A stretch of DNA of 26,686 bases from Peptococcaceae bacterium BRH_c23 (GCA_000961805.1 LADV01000115.1:1-26686), one strand, 5' to 3'; shown: positions 6,929 through 15,562, numbered from the stretch's first letter. Notes: a model not told the origin generated them from the letters alone. Numbers and translations are program-made.

Positions 6929-7537
6929 CTACTCTTCAACTAGGGATTCCAGTCCGATACTCATGAGTTGGAAAAACGGTTCCGTTGATTTAGCCCTGAT
7001 AGTTTCGGCTAGCGTCGGAATCCATTGCTGAAGGTGTTCACTTATGAATTCACTTTGCCAAACCATAATTTCCTGAATAGCTTCTTCGACACCGTCTTGC
7101 TGAACAAGCTCAAATATCTTTTGTGAGAGAAACTGCATAAACTCTAACTCTGTAGCAATATGATCATCAGGAATGGAATACAAAGATTTTACGACCAAAC
7201 CCGCTCGAAGATAGTGTTGCCGGACATTCACAGTTGTTTCTTGCATGAGCAGACCACTTCCACAGTAAACCGACTCATAAAGATTAACAAGGACATGCCC
7301 CGGAGCAAAAAATAATCGTTCATACTCCTGCGATAAAGTATTGAGGTAATTATCAAGACCAGACTTCTGAATGTTCTCCGAAAATTGCTGATGGAGCGGA
7401 GAGCACGTTTCATCCCAACTGGCCACAAGCTCAAGGGCTGATTTTAGCCACTCGTTGCTCGGCTTTTCTCTAAAGAAAGTAGAAAAAAAACTATAGAAAT
7501 AAGTTTGAGCTTTCAAATTCTGGATTGACAAATCCAT
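6929..7537 (-). CDS. TorD/DmsD-family molybdoenzyme maturation chaperone
   Basis: This 202-residue, mainly helical protein of the TorD/DmsD/NarJ redox-enzyme-maturation family has the typical middle block EYERLFFAPGHVLVNLYESVY and the IPDDHIATELEFM motif (consensus E/D-x-x-DH-x-x-x-ELEFM). Such chaperones bind the Tat signal of a partner molybdoenzyme and hold it until the cofactor is inserted. The obvious client is the RRSFLKW-bearing oxidoreductase encoded just upstream in the same operon. AAAGGAGG lies nine bases before the ATG. The 90-bp gap to the oxidoreductase gene contains a strong hairpin that may tune chaperone dosage. It is the last gene of the operon. Confidence 0.85.
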   Translation of the reverse strand: MDLSIQNLKAQTYFYSFFSTFFREKPSNEWLKSALELVASWDETCSPLHQQFSENIQKSGLDNYLNTLSQEYERLFFAPGHVLVNLYESVYCGSGLLMQETTVNVRQHYLRAGLVVKSLYSIPDDHIATELEFMQFLSQKIFELVQQDGVEEAIQEIMVWQSEFISEHLQQWIPTLAETIRAKSTEPFFQLMSIGLESLVEE

Positions 7538-7593
7538 ACACTAGTCCTCCTTTGAGCTAAGTTGAAGCAATATACAACATCTAAAATAGCCTA

Positions 7594-7613
7594 GGGGCTG
7601 ACTGATCAGCCCC
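7594..7613. promoter_or_regulatory. Intra-operon hairpin between oxidoreductase and chaperone genes
   Basis: GGGGCTGA (7594-7601) and TCAGCCCC (7606-7613) form a perfect 8-bp GC-rich stem with a 4-base loop. The T run (7614-7617) lies on the plus-strand side, while the transcript runs the other way with no tight U tract. It is therefore more likely a partial attenuator or an mRNA 3'-end stabiliser than a full stop. Confidence 0.5.
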
Positions 7614-7627
7614 TTTTCGTTTGGAAA

Positions 7628-10444
7628 TTAAAGCTTTTTAATCTTAACGACCATATCCGCATAAGTGGGCATTCCCATCAGCGGGCTTAGGCTATCTGGG
7701 TCGACTAACATGTTATGGCTGGGTGTGTAATCCTTTTGCTTATAGGTTCCACCGAGTCCAGGACTGAAACGTCCACCCGTACCGAAGCCCATTTTCACAA
7801 CTCCAGGACGAATTCCTTCACTGACGAAAACCTTGCTTTTAACAGATCGTTTTAAGGGATTCTCAATTTCAATCATATCCCCACTTTTTAGGCCCAGCTT
7901 CGCTGCATCTTGTGAATGCATGAGCGTGGTTCCGACACACCAGGTATTGGCTTTAAATTTTTTGGCTTTAAGCTCAAATCCTTCTTTTTTCTCAGGGTTT
8001 GCATCTAGAATCTCATGCTCAAAAGCATTGTTAAGCGGCATATAAATACCTTCGCAGGGAGTTTGGGCTAACCATGGGATCATTTGGGTTCCACTCATCG
8101 TTTGATGCACACGGCCCACAATGATTTGAAAAGGATACTCTTCGGCATACTTTTTATATTTCGGGTTCGTATGGGGGTTCCAAGTGGTTTCAAACCAATA
8201 GAAGGTTGATGGCAGACGATCCCAACCAATCTCCTTCATTCCTCTAGGAAGATCCAATCCCTCCTGGATCTTTTTATCAATAGCAGAGTACAAATTAAAC
8301 TTAAACTCAATGAGCTTGGTTTTCGTATTTGGGAAGGCTTTGTTAGCTACATATTCCATACTCGTTGCGTCAAACTTACGATAGCGGTACCAGCTCATCG
8401 GCCAAACAGCGACACCCTTGTTTTTCCTTAGCCACTCGACAGTAACCGCTTCGCCTTTAATTTCTTTCTTTTCATTGTCAATTGTTACTCGACCATCCTC
8501 TAGCGAATCGGGAGTTCCGATCAGCTTGTAGCCTTCTGGAAGCTTTGGATAAGGAAGCGGTTGTCCGACATTATACTTGCCCGGAGAGGGTTTTAGCATT
8601 TCATTGACAAAGTCCTCTTGACTCTTGTATTTCTCCCAGAAGTCTTTGGGTTGAATATCCTTGTCTCCAAGCTCATAGAGCTTTTTGGCTATTAAATTCA
8701 TAATTTCTGTAGGGGGTTTAGACTCGTGAAGTGGCTTAATCACTTCATCCCTTAAATAAATCATAGGATGGGGCGGATAGATGTCACTTAGGCTCATTCG
8801 TTCAGCGTAACTAGCCTCAGGTAGAATGACATCCGCATAAAGAGCACTTTCAAGATAGATGGTATCAATAGTCACCATGAGCTCGACCTTGTATTCGCCA
8901 GAAGACTCTTTTGCGGTCAGTGCTTCTTGCCAACGATAAGGTGCGCTTCCTGTAACAACCGCATTTCCCGTACGCTGAAGAAACGCTTTGATTGGATATT
9001 TATGGCCTTTGAACGCTCCGTATTTTAACGAAACTCCTTCCATGAAAAGCTTTGGAAAGTCCCCAACGACATCATCCCAAGCAACAGGCCAGTCGCCAAA
9101 AAGATCCATGTGGAGCTGTTCAACATCGCCCTCCACCTCGACACCATTCACTGTACGCTTAATTTTCTTCTTCTTAAAGTCTTTACCTGTTGCACTTCCG
9201 CCCTTATCGGATTTGGTGATTTCAGTATCGACAACGCCTCCAGGCACATCGAAATTTCCAGTAATCACATTAAGCGTAGTCATCAAGATTGAGGCCACAT
9301 AGCCGTTGTAATGATGTCCCGGACTTTGCATACCGCAAACGAGTGCAGCCGGTTTCGTACTGCCAAACATATGGCTAAGCTCAATAATTTGCTCCTTCTC
9401 AATACCTGTTCGTACCGCAGTCCATTCGAGGCTGAAATAAGGCAGGTTTGTCATCGGATCAATTTTTGTCCACCAAGATTTAAAGGCTTCTAAATACTCG
9501 TCCCAACCCTCGCTGTACTTTTTGAAGTCCCAGTCAATGTAACGGCGGTCAATACTATTAGGGTTATCGTTTTCCACTATATAACGTAACATCCCAGCAA
9601 AAAGCTCACCATCTGTTCCCGGACGAATGGGCAACCACAGATCCGCTTGAGATCCGGTATTGGTTAAAGCCGGATCAACCACAACGATTTTACACCCATT
9701 GTCGACTTTTGCAGCGAGTGTTCCCCGACTTTCATAGTTAATCCGGGTCGCCACAAATGGGTTCCACCCTACATAGATTATCAACTTATTTTTGTAAGTC
9801 ATATCCTTTTTTAGGCTTCCGTCAGGCTGACGAACAAAAACGGGACGCATGACATCTGGCTCAACTCGTTTTCCTCCAAACATCAGCTTGGGTCCGTGGC
9901 GGCGTGGAGTATCACAGATGGCACCATGTTCCACAACATTGGGTGTTCCAAAGGCAAAGAATAGACGCCAATACTGGTCTCGGTCTGTTACATCCCCGGC
10001 ATCCATAATGACACTTTCCGGACCATACTCTTTTTTAATCTTGGTTAATTTTTTACCAATATAGTCAATAGCCTCATCCCAAGTGGCTTTGCGGAACTTA
10101 CCTTCGCCTCTAGCTCCTTCACGAATCATTGGGTACTTGATGCGATCAGGAGAGTAGACCAGTTGAATTCCAGAAGCACCCTTAGCACAACAAGTGCCGT
10201 CATTGAACGGTACCGCCTTATTACCATATATCTTGGTTAGACGGCCATCCTTTACCCACATTTCAAGGCCACATTCACTCGGACACATTACGTCCGCAGT
10301 ATATTTAATGTCTATACCTTGGTTTTTTAGACTTTCTAGTTCATCTGCCTTGACGGGGCGTAGTTGGAAGAGCCCAGCCGTACCTAAAGTCGCTGCCGCT
10401 GCTCCTGCACCGGTCCATTTCAAGAACGAACGTCTGTTCATCAT
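7628..10444 (-). CDS. Tat-exported molybdopterin oxidoreductase, catalytic subunit
   Basis: The 938-residue DMSO-reductase-superfamily protein begins with a twin-arginine signal (N-R-R-S-F-L-K-W, residues 3-10) and an Ala-rich hydrophobic stretch, so it acts outside the membrane. The FS0 cluster motif is D51-x2-C54-x3-C58-x27-C86: spacing is that of PsrA/PhsA/TtrA-type enzymes, but Asp replaces the first cysteine. C177 in HGAICDTPRRHG sits where PsrA-type enzymes ligate Mo or W. Later blocks (KIVVVDPALTNTGSQADLWLPIRPGTD, VILPEASYAERMS) bind the pterin cofactors. Two Met codons start the frame; GGAGG nine bases before the first supports 10444. It forms a three-subunit enzyme with the ferredoxin and NrfD genes upstream. 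A sulfur-oxyanion or polysulfide reductase is likely, but arsenate, selenate or another acceptor cannot be excluded. Confidence 0.88.
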   Translation of the reverse strand: MMNRRSFLKWTGAGAAAATLGTAGLFQLRPVKADELESLKNQGIDIKYTADVMCPSECGLEMWVKDGRLTKIYGNKAVPFNDGTCCAKGASGIQLVYSPDRIKYPMIREGARGEGKFRKATWDEAIDYIGKKLTKIKKEYGPESVIMDAGDVTDRDQYWRLFFAFGTPNVVEHGAICDTPRRHGPKLMFGGKRVEPDVMRPVFVRQPDGSLKKDMTYKNKLIIYVGWNPFVATRINYESRGTLAAKVDNGCKIVVVDPALTNTGSQADLWLPIRPGTDGELFAGMLRYIVENDNPNSIDRRYIDWDFKKYSEGWDEYLEAFKSWWTKIDPMTNLPYFSLEWTAVRTGIEKEQIIELSHMFGSTKPAALVCGMQSPGHHYNGYVASILMTTLNVITGNFDVPGGVVDTEITKSDKGGSATGKDFKKKKIKRTVNGVEVEGDVEQLHMDLFGDWPVAWDDVVGDFPKLFMEGVSLKYGAFKGHKYPIKAFLQRTGNAVVTGSAPYRWQEALTAKESSGEYKVELMVTIDTIYLESALYADVILPEASYAERMSLSDIYPPHPMIYLRDEVIKPLHESKPPTEIMNLIAKKLYELGDKDIQPKDFWEKYKSQEDFVNEMLKPSPGKYNVGQPLPYPKLPEGYKLIGTPDSLEDGRVTIDNEKKEIKGEAVTVEWLRKNKGVAVWPMSWYRYRKFDATSMEYVANKAFPNTKTKLIEFKFNLYSAIDKKIQEGLDLPRGMKEIGWDRLPSTFYWFETTWNPHTNPKYKKYAEEYPFQIIVGRVHQTMSGTQMIPWLAQTPCEGIYMPLNNAFEHEILDANPEKKEGFELKAKKFKANTWCVGTTLMHSQDAAKLGLKSGDMIEIENPLKRSVKSKVFVSEGIRPGVVKMGFGTGGRFSPGLGGTYKQKDYTPSHNMLVDPDSLSPLMGMPTYADMVVKIKKL

Positions 10445-10463
10445 ACCCTTAAACCTCCTTCAT

Positions 10464-11396
10464 TTAGTTCCACAAGGCTGCTGCTTGGATTCCAACTCCC
10501 ACAATGCTAAAGCGAAGCAAGAGTCCTCCAAGTATTACGAGTAAAGCACTAATCATTAAAACTGGTTTTTTGTTGAGTGAGGGTTTATTTAAGAGGACTA
10601 ATGGAACCAGAATTCCGAGGAAAATATCTCCAATCAAATACATAGGATCTTTCCATAAAAGTTCTAACGCTTTTTGTCCTTGCAAGCTCGTAGCACCGAG
10701 TGTAATCCACTGAGAGATCGCAAAGAAAATTTCTAAGGCTAAGGCACCTTGGATAATTCTCACTAAAGTCCGAACGGTCTTCTCTTCAGGCTTCTTGTTC
10801 AAATACACGATAAGAACGAGCGCTGCGCCGGTGACAATAGCCGAAGTCAGGAAATATCCGGGTAATAGAGCACTGTTCCACAAAACCTTTCCTTTAACGA
10901 CTCCAAGCAGGAAAGCCGTGTATAGATCAGCAAGTAAAGCTAAGCTTAACGTTAGGATAGACAACCCACGCAACCCCAGCCCAGAAGTACTTTGGCTGGT
11001 GCTCGCACTCTCTTGAACACCTTTGAGAACTGGAATTGAGATTCCTTGACTCAATCCCAAACGGGCAATATACCACAGCAGACAGAGCGGATAAAGGATG
11101 ATAAGCCAAGTCCCCCAAGAAATTACAGACGTAGGATTAAAATTAACCAGGAGATGCCAAAACCTTAAAGGTTGATGCAAGTCAGCTAACAATAAAATAG
11201 GTACAGGGATAAAGGCTAATAAACTTGTGAGAGCAGCAGGAAAGGCAAGACTTTTAAACCGTTCTGATCGGAAAACTGTGTAAAGTACTGATATGCACAA
11301 AGCTCCGACACTTAACCCCTTGAAGAATATATACAAAGGAACCAGATAATTCCACGGACTAGCATTCACAACTACATAAACATCTTGTGTGTTCAC
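10464..11396 (-). CDS. NrfD/PsrC-type quinone-interacting membrane anchor
   Basis: The 310-residue polytopic protein has about eight to nine hydrophobic helices and NrfD/PsrC features: an N-terminal PWNYLVPLYIFFKGLSVGA segment, LLADLHQPLRFWHLLVNFNPTSVISWGTW, and DLYTAFLLG. This subunit takes electrons from menaquinol and passes them to the four-cluster ferredoxin. The start is GTG at 11396, only 2 bp from the stop of the ferredoxin gene, with GGGGG nine to ten bases upstream, so translation is coupled. It ends 19 bp before the catalytic-subunit gene. It resembles PsrC or TtrC in size rather than the shorter cytochrome-type anchors. Confidence 0.85.
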   Translation of the reverse strand: MNTQDVYVVVNASPWNYLVPLYIFFKGLSVGALCISVLYTVFRSERFKSLAFPAALTSLLAFIPVPILLLADLHQPLRFWHLLVNFNPTSVISWGTWLIILYPLCLLWYIARLGLSQGISIPVLKGVQESASTSQSTSGLGLRGLSILTLSLALLADLYTAFLLGVVKGKVLWNSALLPGYFLTSAIVTGAALVLIVYLNKKPEEKTVRTLVRIIQGALALEIFFAISQWITLGATSLQGQKALELLWKDPMYLIGDIFLGILVPLVLLNKPSLNKKPVLMISALLVILGGLLLRFSIVGVGIQAAALWN

Positions 11397-11398
11397 CC

Positions 11399-11986
11399 TT
11401 ATTTACCCCCTTTATTAGGCAGTTTGTTAATCTCTGCGTCAACATAGAAGACATTCGGGTTCGTACCTAAGTCTGGACGGAGGGTTTGTACCCCATTTTT
11501 AGTAATATACTGAGAGATTTCACTCAGGGGATCATTGAAATCTCCGAATATTCGCGCCTTTCCCATACAGTTATGAACACAGGCCGGTTCTAATCCCATT
11601 GAAACTCGGTGTACACAAAACGTACATTTATCGGCAACTTTTAACCCCTCATGCAAATAACGGGCGGAATAAGGGCAGGCCACTATACAGTATCCGCAAC
11701 CAATACATCTTTTCTGATCCACCAGCACAACTCCATCGTCATTGATGTAGCTGGCTTTAACTGGACAGACTGTTACACAAGGCGCATTCTCACAATGGTT
11801 ACATAGTTTTGGAATAAAATTGCGTTTGACTCTCGGAAAAACTCCACGTTCCTTCATGTCAACCCAAGCCCGGAATCCATCAAAAGGGACTCCGTTTTCC
11901 ATTTTGCAGCTTATGGTACAAGACATGCAGCCAACGCACTTCCGTGTGTCAATGACCATACCATAGCGCTTTTTCTCTGTTGGCAT
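11399..11986 (-). CDS. Four-cluster [4Fe-4S] ferredoxin subunit (PsrB/TtrB/DmsB type)
   Basis: The 195-residue electron-transfer subunit holds sixteen cysteines in four cluster motifs: CVGCMSCTISC, CNHCENAPCVTVCP, CIGCGYCIVACPY, and CTFCVHRVSMGLEPACVHNC. It has no signal peptide, so it would be carried across the membrane with the Tat-bearing catalytic subunit. It is the first gene of the enzyme operon; AAGGAGGAGAGG precedes the ATG. A 138-bp gap separates it from the response-regulator gene on the same strand. That gap contains an A/T-rich inverted repeat (12013-12042) and a hairpin (12085-12112). Confidence 0.92.
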   Translation of the reverse strand: MPTEKKRYGMVIDTRKCVGCMSCTISCKMENGVPFDGFRAWVDMKERGVFPRVKRNFIPKLCNHCENAPCVTVCPVKASYINDDGVVLVDQKRCIGCGYCIVACPYSARYLHEGLKVADKCTFCVHRVSMGLEPACVHNCMGKARIFGDFNDPLSEISQYITKNGVQTLRPDLGTNPNVFYVDAEINKLPNKGGK

Positions 11987-12012
11987 CTTGGCCTCTCCTC
12001 CTTAAGAAAATA

Positions 12013-12042
12013 CTTTTTTTCACATTAAGTATATGAAAAAAG
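12013..12042. promoter_or_regulatory. Inverted repeat upstream of the reductase operon, candidate operator
   Basis: C-T7-CA (12013-12022) mirrors TGA6-G (12034-12042) around an AT-rich centre. It lies 27 bp before the ferredoxin start, in the only regulatory gap between the two-component genes and the enzyme operon. It could be a binding site for the LuxR-type regulator or an mRNA hairpin. No consensus sigma-A or sigma-54 promoter was recognised beside it. Confidence 0.35.
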
Positions 12043-12084
12043 AATCCCCTCGTATATCAAGGAGATTCCTAGTCTTCTTCCTTC

Positions 12085-12112
12085 AAATCCCTAGTGTTGT
12101 AGCTAGGGATTT
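12085..12112 (-). terminator. Hairpin after the response-regulator gene
   Basis: AAATCCCTAG (12085-12094) pairs perfectly with CTAGGGATTT (12103-12112) around an 8-base loop, directly beyond the regulator stop. On the minus strand there is no U tract past the stem, so termination may be leaky and the enzyme operon could be partly read through from the sensor genes. Confidence 0.5.
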
Positions 12113-12124
12113 TCCTAGTTTAAT

Positions 12125-12754
12125 CTAGACCAGACCCTGTTTAATAGCATAAGCTACCAACTCCGATTTATTCTTAAGTCCTAGCTTTTGGGTTAAACGA
12201 GCACGATGAAATTCGACAGTTTTGGGGCTGATATTTAACAGCTCAGCGATTGCCTTCATCGTTTTCCCCTGAGCTGTTAAAATGAGGACTTCCGTTTCAC
12301 GATCAGTCAACGATTCTTCCCCTTTTTCTCCTGCCTGCCAGGCCTCCATTAACACTTGGGTAACGGTTGCATCTAGATATTTGCGTCCGCTATGAACCGC
12401 TCTAATAGCGGCGACTAATTCGTCGGTTGCAGCGCTCTTCAGGAGATATCCAGCAACACCTACCTTGGTGGCCCGAAGGATATATTCCCGGTTTTCATGC
12501 TGAGTCAGCATTAAGAGTTTAGCGTTGGGCAGTCGATCTAGTACACTACGGGCCACAGAAATGCCATCAAGGCCAGGCATGGAAATATCAAGGACGACTA
12601 CATCTGGTTTAGATTTAAATATTAATTCTAAGGCTAGATGCCCATCACTAGCCTCTCCTACGACCAGCATATCCGATTCCATTTGTAATAACATGGTTAC
12701 TCCTGCCCTAAAGAGGGTATGATCATCCACCAGCATAACCTTAATTTTTTCCAT
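12125..12754 (-). CDS. NarL/FixJ-type response regulator with LuxR DNA-binding domain
   Basis: The 209-residue protein has a receiver domain (residues 1-120) with the acidic pair in VDDH and the phospho-acceptor Asp in VVLDISMPGLDG (about residue 55). A LuxR/GerE helix-turn-helix follows (LTDRETEVL...KTMKAIAELLNISPKTVEFHRARLTQKLG). The ATG at 12754 lies inside the end of the kinase gene, overlapping it by 14 bp, and AAGGAGG is nine bases upstream, so the pair is coupled. Its neighbours make it the likely activator of the ferredoxin-NrfD-oxidoreductase operon 138 bp downstream. This is the same logic as TtrR or NarL. Its binding site is not known. Confidence 0.92.
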   Translation of the reverse strand: MEKIKVMLVDDHTLFRAGVTMLLQMESDMLVVGEASDGHLALELIFKSKPDVVVLDISMPGLDGISVARSVLDRLPNAKLLMLTQHENREYILRATKVGVAGYLLKSAATDELVAAIRAVHSGRKYLDATVTQVLMEAWQAGEKGEESLTDRETEVLILTAQGKTMKAIAELLNISPKTVEFHRARLTQKLGLKNKSELVAYAIKQGLV

Positions 12755-14630
12755 AGCTGTTATCCTCCTTTTTCAGCGGAATTACCGCTTCGACGGTAGT
12801 GCCGTGCTTAACTTCAGAATAAATTTCCACACGTCCACCGATTAAGGCTGCCCTCTCCATCATGCCCATTAATCCTAAAGGTTTCTTTCCTTGCTCTAAT
12901 TCAAACATATTTTCATCCCAAATGAACCCTTTTCCATTATCTTGAATTTTTAGAATAGCTTTAGTCTCTTCAACCTTAAATTCTATAAAAAGGTGAGTTG
13001 CTTGAGAATATTTTGCGGCGTTGGTAATCGCCTCTTGCCCAATACGATACAAGGTCGTTTCCAATTGGGGATCGATTCTTTCCTTAGACCAGTTTCCTTG
13101 AACGTCGACTTCAGGCGGTTCCTTCCAATCCCGACTTTCAGCGAGCCATCTTAAGGCTGGAACAAGCCCTAAATCATCCAACAAGGTAGGACGTAAATGA
13201 AAGACGATGTTATGAAGCTCTCTCATAATTCGTACCGCTTCATCCTTGGATTCCTCTAATAAGGCTTCTGCTTTGCGGGTGTCTTTGTGAATCCAACCCA
13301 TTGAGACTTTTAAACGCATTGCTAAAGCAGCGAGGGACTGGCTTGTTTCGTCATGTAACTCTCTGGCAATCCGTTTACGTTCATCCTCTTGCGCCACAAT
13401 GACTTTTTCTAACAATTGGCTCACTTTGGCTTCCCGAGCTTTGAGTTCTTTCCAAAGGTTTACATTCTCAATCATCGTTCCAAGCTGACCGCCAATCGTT
13501 TGCAAGGTTACCAAATCAGGGGAAATGAGTTCTTTGTTACTTAGAAGGTATATTGCACCTAAAATACGAGCATTGACAAAAATTGGGACCCCTGTAACCT
13601 GATAAGTTCGCCCGTCCTTATGTAAGGAACTTTTTGACAAGCATTGTCCTTGCTCGATCATTGAAAGGTCACATTCACAGAATTCACATTCCGAACAAGG
13701 GATCGTATGTTCAGCAATCCCAAGGGTAATTATGCTATTAATCTCCGTGGTCTCTCTAGAACGCAGTTGAACCCATCCTCCACTTAAAGCAAGGTTTTCT
13801 ACAATCTGAACTAGTGCGTCCTGGAGTACTGTGTTTATTTCTTGCCCAAGTCGAATCGTTTCCGCGACCCCGTTTAATACCGAAAGTTCTCGATTTTTAA
13901 TTCGTTGTTCTTCCTCTGCAACCCTGATTTTCGACATACTCTCTTCTAGTGCTGTAAGCATCCGATTGAAACTTTGAGCTAATTCTCCGACTTCATCCTT
14001 CGTAGTAATGGTTACTCGGTGATCCAGTTGACCCTCCGTAATTTTTCGTGTCAAAGTCGTAAGTTTTTCAATCGGAGAAGAGAGATATTTACCTAAAGCG
14101 CCTGCAGCTAAGCTGCCTAAAATTACCCCAACTAGAGTTAGGGTGAAAATCGTTTCAAAGACACGTTTCAAGGTTGCCTGTATATAGTCCTCTTTATACC
14201 CAATATGCAGTTCACTCTCTAATCCATCGAGTAGTAATACTCCAACATCTTCGACTCTTCCGTCGTTAGAGGAAAAAGATTTTAAAGCTTGGGATTGTTT
14301 GGGAGTAAGGCGGTTGAGTTCTACAAGTTCGGATGAGATATTTCCCTTAAACGTATGTAATATACTGCCATCCGGTAAGATGAGAAAGGCATACACCAAC
14401 TGCCGATCTTCCTTTAATCCCTCAAGATTTCTTTGGACTGTTAAATAATTTCCGGTCAAAGCTGGGTTCGCGAGGTTACTGGCAACCACTTTAGCCAAGG
14501 AGATTTCCTTGTCCTGCACAGACTCGCGTAAGGCATTTCCTACAAAATGACTGATGAGGGGTACTGTCAATAAACCCATCACAGCAATGATGGCGACGGT
14601 AACTATAGATATCTTATTGCCAAGTTTCAT
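12741..14630 (-). CDS. NarX/NreB-like sensor histidine kinase with a cysteine-rich GAF region
   Basis: The start is ATG 14630: it overlaps the stop of the lipoprotein gene (ATGA) and has GGAGGG six bases upstream. A frame opening at 14669 lacks a ribosome site. The 629-residue protein has a first membrane helix at about 5-27, an extracytoplasmic sensor domain to about 155, a second helix, and HAMP (about 180-235, KITEGQLDHRV...DEVGELAQSFNRM). A GAF-like domain follows (about 255-400), then HisKA_3 with His426 in RIARELHDETSQSLAALAMRLK, and an HATPase domain (DNGKGF, GLMGMMERA). Within the GAF region five cysteines lie in 19 residues (312, 315, 318, 320, 330), possibly an iron-sulfur or redox site. 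The kinase probably receives a signal from the adjacent binding protein. Confidence 0.88.
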   Translation of the reverse strand: MKLGNKISIVTVAIIAVMGLLTVPLISHFVGNALRESVQDKEISLAKVVASNLANPALTGNYLTVQRNLEGLKEDRQLVYAFLILPDGSILHTFKGNISSELVELNRLTPKQSQALKSFSSNDGRVEDVGVLLLDGLESELHIGYKEDYIQATLKRVFETIFTLTLVGVILGSLAAGALGKYLSSPIEKLTTLTRKITEGQLDHRVTITTKDEVGELAQSFNRMLTALEESMSKIRVAEEEQRIKNRELSVLNGVAETIRLGQEINTVLQDALVQIVENLALSGGWVQLRSRETTEINSIITLGIAEHTIPCSECEFCECDLSMIEQGQCLSKSSLHKDGRTYQVTGVPIFVNARILGAIYLLSNKELISPDLVTLQTIGGQLGTMIENVNLWKELKAREAKVSQLLEKVIVAQEDERKRIARELHDETSQSLAALAMRLKVSMGWIHKDTRKAEALLEESKDEAVRIMRELHNIVFHLRPTLLDDLGLVPALRWLAESRDWKEPPEVDVQGNWSKERIDPQLETTLYRIGQEAITNAAKYSQATHLFIEFKVEETKAILKIQDNGKGFIWDENMFELEQGKKPLGLMGMMERAALIGGRVEIYSEVKHGTTVEAVIPLKKEDNSYGKN

Positions 14631-15562
14631 TCTGTCCCTCCGTTGAATAAGCCGAGACGAACAGCCCAAATCCTTGCTTTTTCGAAATCTTTATCATCAG
14701 TTGAAACAAAGCCTAGTGGCATTTCAGTTTGATCCCAATGGTATAGCATACCCTTATCGTTACCTTCGGGGGTAAACTTTAACAGGGCTTCCTGGACCTT
14801 TTTTACTACATCCGTTGGAAGAGAAGGGGAGACTGAAATGGTGCTGCTGGGAAATTCCTTAGACTCAGCCAAGATTCGAACCAGTCCTTTATTTGCCAAC
14901 TCTCGTCCCAAGGTATCTTGTATTCCTCCTGCGGCGTATCTTCCACTAATAACCGCGTTTGCAGTGTCGAAATGTGAACCGGCAAACGTATATCCTGTAA
15001 GATCTGTTAATTTAACCCCTGCCTCGGTAAGCATGATCAGCGGAATGAGATAACCTTGTGTAGAGGTATCTGAACCAAAGGTAAACGTTTTGCCCCGTAA
15101 GTCGCTTAGGGATCGTAGGTTGCTATTGGTCGAAGTAATAATTAGAGCCCGATATTCCGCTTTACCTTGTTCTGTTATGCCTCGAACAACGGGACGAACT
15201 CCATACTTTTGATGAGCTTTTAAGTAACTAAGCGTACCTATAGCCGCAATGTCCACCCGTCCTGTGCCCAGTTCCTCAATTAGATTTTGATTTTGGGCCA
15301 TTGGTCGAAGTTTGAAATTATAACCTGTCGTTCTTTCTAGGTACTCCAGGAAAGGAGCATACATTTTCACATCCTCTGCTGGGTCCATCCTACGATCAAA
15401 GCTAAACGTATATACGGATGAAGTCACATCCCTCTTGGCTACAACCGGGTTTTGATCTTCCTGTGTAAGAGAAATGACGTTCTCTTTTGTTAAATTTGAA
15501 CATCCCATCGTAGGCAAAAGTAAAAGAATCGTACTCAAGACTAATAATCGTACCTTTGACAC
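14627..15562 (-). CDS. PhnD-like periplasmic-binding lipoprotein, putative sensor for the kinase
   Basis: The 311-residue protein has a lipoprotein signal (hydrophobic stretch, then LPTMGC, with Cys21 as the lipid site; threonine at -3 is unusual but allowed). It carries a PhnD/PF12974-type substrate-binding fold (YAPFLEYLERTTGYNFKLRP, GRVDIAAIGTLSYLKA, LRGKTFTFGSDTSTQGYL). Such domains bind phosphonates or phosphite in transporters, but no permease or ATPase genes are present. The gene instead overlaps a sensor kinase by 4 bp. In TtrS, PhnD-like domains form the sensor part of the tetrathionate kinase; here the domain is encoded separately. It probably binds the electron acceptor reduced by the downstream enzyme. 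The start is GTG 15562, with AGGAGAGG seven bases upstream. Confidence 0.85.
   Translation of the reverse strand: MSKVRLLVLSTILLLLPTMGCSNLTKENVISLTQEDQNPVVAKRDVTSSVYTFSFDRRMDPAEDVKMYAPFLEYLERTTGYNFKLRPMAQNQNLIEELGTGRVDIAAIGTLSYLKAHQKYGVRPVVRGITEQGKAEYRALIITSTNSNLRSLSDLRGKTFTFGSDTSTQGYLIPLIMLTEAGVKLTDLTGYTFAGSHFDTANAVISGRYAAGGIQDTLGRELANKGLVRILAESKEFPSSTISVSPSLPTDVVKKVQEALLKFTPEGNDKGMLYHWDQTEMPLGFVSTDDKDFEKARIWAVRLGLFNGGTE

Noticed and set aside
14631..14669. Longer start for the cysteine-rich histidine kinase
   Set aside because: The extension lies inside the lipoprotein gene and has no ribosome site; ATG 14630 has GGAGGG and an ATGA overlap.
14627..15562. Phosphonate or phosphite transporter binding protein
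   Set aside because: The fold matches PhnD, but no ATPase or permease genes are present and the gene overlaps a sensor kinase, so a signalling role is more likely.
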